A stretch of 64,000 nucleotides of DNA from Thermoplasmata archaeon (lineage in GTDB: Archaea; Thermoplasmatota; Thermoplasmata; UBA184): contig JAKAZU010000002.1 of the NCBI GenBank assembly GCA_021826525.1, positions 1-64,000 on the forward strand, in the 5' to 3' direction. The notes beneath the pieces were generated by a model, which had not been told where the DNA came from, ran no database searches, and was given only the letters and a program-made list of their open reading frames with translations. A program made the translations under genes and the position numbers. This document shows, piece after piece, positions 62,759 to 64,000 of the stretch. How positions within the stretch are numbered: the stretch's first letter is position 1; each line of letters opens with the position of its first letter.

Positions 62759-62864
62759 AGCGGGGTAGGGTAGTCAGGAAAACGGACCGGGGATTCTCCG
62801 TCCGCCCTGAGATCCCGACGGGCTCATAACCCGTAGATCCATGGTTCAAATCCATGCCCCGCTA
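62759..62864 (+). tRNA. Initiator tRNA-Met (CAT) with a 31-nt insertion in the D-loop
   Basis: Acceptor AGCGGGG/CCCCGCT with discriminator A, anticodon stem ACGGG/CCCGT with loop CTCATAA, T-arm CATGG-TTCAAAT-CCATG: the AGCGGG start and GGG/CCC anticodon stem are those of archaeal initiator tRNAs. The D-arm is GGG...CCC, but between GTCAGG and AGATCCC there are 31 extra bases (62779-62809, position ambiguous by one to two bases). Removing them restores the usual initiator D-loop AGTCAGGAG and a 75-nt tRNA, so they are probably an intron. Confidence 0.85.
62779..62809 (+). other. Putative non-canonical tRNA intron
   Basis: 31 nt beginning AAAACGGACC and ending GTCCGCCCTG. Flanking TCAGG (62774-62778) pairs with CCTGA (62806-62810), and CGGAC/GTCCG forms an inner stem. 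A strict bulge-helix-bulge is not obvious, so the cut sites are uncertain. Confidence 0.6.
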
Positions 62865-62982
62865 TCACTCCGCGGCGGTATGAAACGAGCCAGAGCACGC
62901 CCCGGAGCCGCCCGGCTCAGGTCGGGGAACCTCCGACGGTCATCGCCGAAATACAGATACGCGCGCGCGCATCGAGAGTTCG

Positions 62983-63450
62983 ATGGCCGAAACACGGTTT
63001 CCCACGATCGCGGTCGCGACGGACGGTTCGGTCCCCGCGAACGAAGCCTTGGACGTGGCGATCGATCTCGCGAGGCGCTACGGTTCGTCGCTCACCGTAC
63101 TCGCGGTCGCCCCGCTTCAGCCGACCTTTCTCGCGGGGAGCGAGGCTTACGTCCCCCCCACGCCCCCGGTCATCGACCTACCGTACTACCGGCGGCAGGT
63201 AGATGAGGCCCTTGCGAAAGCCCGGGCCGCCGGGATCGCGGAGGTAAAGGGACTCGTCATGGAGGGGGTCCCGATCGACGAGATTCTTGTGCATCTCGAG
63301 AAGCACCCCCCCTCGCTCGTCGTGGTCGGTTCGCGCGGTCTGAGCCGCGGCAAACGACTACTGCTCGGCAGCGTCTCCACGGCGGTCGTTCAGGGGTTCA
63401 AGGATGCGGTGCTCGTCGTGCATCCCCGGGCTACGAAGCCCTCGCCGTAA
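62983..63450 (+). CDS. Universal stress protein (UspA family)
   Basis: A 155-aa single-domain USP: 'TIAVATDGSVPANEALDVAI', 'SSLTVLAVAPLQP', and ATP-binding 'VVVGSRGLSRGKRLLLGSVS' (Gx2Gx9G[S/T]). Likely an ATP-binding dimer involved in stress adaptation. A TATA-like GAAATACAGATACG lies 25-35 bases before the ATG. The end overlaps rpl10e by 20 bases in convergent orientation. Confidence 0.93.
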   Translation: MAETRFPTIAVATDGSVPANEALDVAIDLARRYGSSLTVLAVAPLQPTFLAGSEAYVPPTPPVIDLPYYRRQVDEALAKARAAGIAEVKGLVMEGVPIDEILVHLEKHPPSLVVVGSRGLSRGKRLLLGSVSTAVVQGFKDAVLVVHPRATKPSP

Positions 63451-63940
63451 CGATCGAGAGGCGTGTCGGGACCGGGAGCTTGTGGGAGGCCTTGCGCAAC
63501 GCCTCCTTCGCGTCCTCGATGTGAGCCAGGGTCGTGTAGATCGTCAGAAGGTCGCTCCCGATCTGGGCGCGTACGGCGTGACCGACCGGCTTGCCGAAGG
63601 CACGCCGCATCCCATCCGAGATACGGTCCGCTCCCGCGCCCATGGCCATCTTGTGCTCGCGCAGGATCGCGTGAGGGTACCGGCGCACCTTGAGGTGATA
63701 CTGGTTGGGCGCGGCCTTCTCGAGCACGCGGACTGCGCTGACCCGGGCGGCTTCGAGCGCGATGTCCCGGACCTGACCCGCCTCCTCCGTCCCTAGGGTG
63801 AGGGATACGGGGAAGGTTTCCTTCAGATTCCCCGTGTCGAACTGGGTGACCCGGCAGACCGGTATCCCTCCCATGTACTCGTGGCGCGTGTAGATCTGGC
63901 CCTCGATCTTACGATACATGCGGGCCGGCTTGCGCGTCAT
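63431..63940 (-). CDS. rpl10e: Ribosomal protein L10e (uL16)
   Basis: A 169-aa protein: 'TRKPARMYRKIEGQIYTRHEYMGG' in the opening, 'ALEAARVSAVRVLEKAAPNQ', 'LKVRRYPHAILREHKMAMGA', 'GADRISDGMRRAFGKPVGHA'. This is the archaeal/eukaryotic L10e form of the large-subunit protein uL16 near the central protuberance. A box-A-like GGATTTTAGAGG lies about 28 bases upstream of ATG 63940, so a leaderless start is likely. Confidence 0.96.
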   Translation of the reverse strand: MTRKPARMYRKIEGQIYTRHEYMGGIPVCRVTQFDTGNLKETFPVSLTLGTEEAGQVRDIALEAARVSAVRVLEKAAPNQYHLKVRRYPHAILREHKMAMGAGADRISDGMRRAFGKPVGHAVRAQIGSDLLTIYTTLAHIEDAKEALRKASHKLPVPTRLSIVTARAS

Positions 63941-64000
63941 GGGGCGCGGCGAGCCTCGCCCCCTCTAAAATCCTTGCGGAGTGCCGGGGGGCCTGCCAAG

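Overview
The window looks like a chromosome segment of a high-GC archaeon, most plausibly a Thermoplasmatota lineage. Archaeal markers are a NAC protein with a UBA tail, Dph2, Nop5, ribosomal protein L10e (uL16), a PAC2-family protein, a class II HMG-CoA reductase, archaeal-style tRNAs and TATA boxes about 25-30 bases ahead of leaderless starts. Bacterial-type gyrB and grpE, and surface-protein modules of the 'SFSESGLPAGNTWSV' kind, fit Thermoplasmatota. The lineage is an inference; no rRNA is present.

Positions 1-25,850 are an accessory and defence island with more relaxed codon and base use than the core. It holds two methyltransferases, a ChrB-type domain, a GNAT enzyme, an AbiV-like protein, a TIR-transmembrane plus Ig/HEPN pair, an IS630 pseudogene, a GHKL ATPase ending in an HExxH metalloprotease-like motif, IS3 and IS66-like scraps, and a block of coiled-coil proteins with dyad-symmetric DNA sites (10.0-15.0 kb). 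It ends with a restriction-like operon (15.2-25.0 kb): a DUF6978-like/DUF1828 pair, Z1 helicase-like protein, PD-(D/E)XK (DUF4420), AIPR, a cytosine-5 methyltransferase with a cysteine-cluster N-domain, and a convergent Vsr nuclease. A tRNA-Val(CAC) marks the right edge.

Positions 25,850-52,800 are dense core genome: LysO-like transporter, purA, aminotransferase, M20 peptidase; a surface-glycan cluster (GT4, three related GT2 enzymes, GalU-like nucleotidyltransferase, UDP-sulfoquinovose synthase); PAC2, GNAT, four-CBS/HPF-like protein, NAC and a Nudix-Dph2 fusion; a grpE-HMG-CoA reductase-pdxT operon; gyrB, an MTA/SAH deaminase, lipoate-ligase-like protein, thioredoxin-like protein, nop5 and a crotonase. 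Genes are packed with 4-base overlaps and several long convergent overlaps.

Positions 52,742-59,550 form a second, decaying accessory patch next to tRNA-Thr(GGT): an integrase-like N-terminal remnant, an AbiEi/AbiEii-type toxin-antitoxin pair, a membrane protein, pseudogenes, hairpin-rich DNA and an M14 peptidase-like gene. The end (59,556-64,000) has a large beta-propeller surface protein broken by one frameshift, an initiator tRNA-Met with an apparent 31-nt D-loop intron, a universal stress protein and rpl10e.

The observations most worth following are the initiator tRNA insertion, the Nudix-Dph2 fusion, the variant Z1/AIPR/Dcm/Vsr operon with its unusual methyltransferase N-domain, the Ig-HEPN/TIR pair, and the dyad sites in the coiled-coil gene block.
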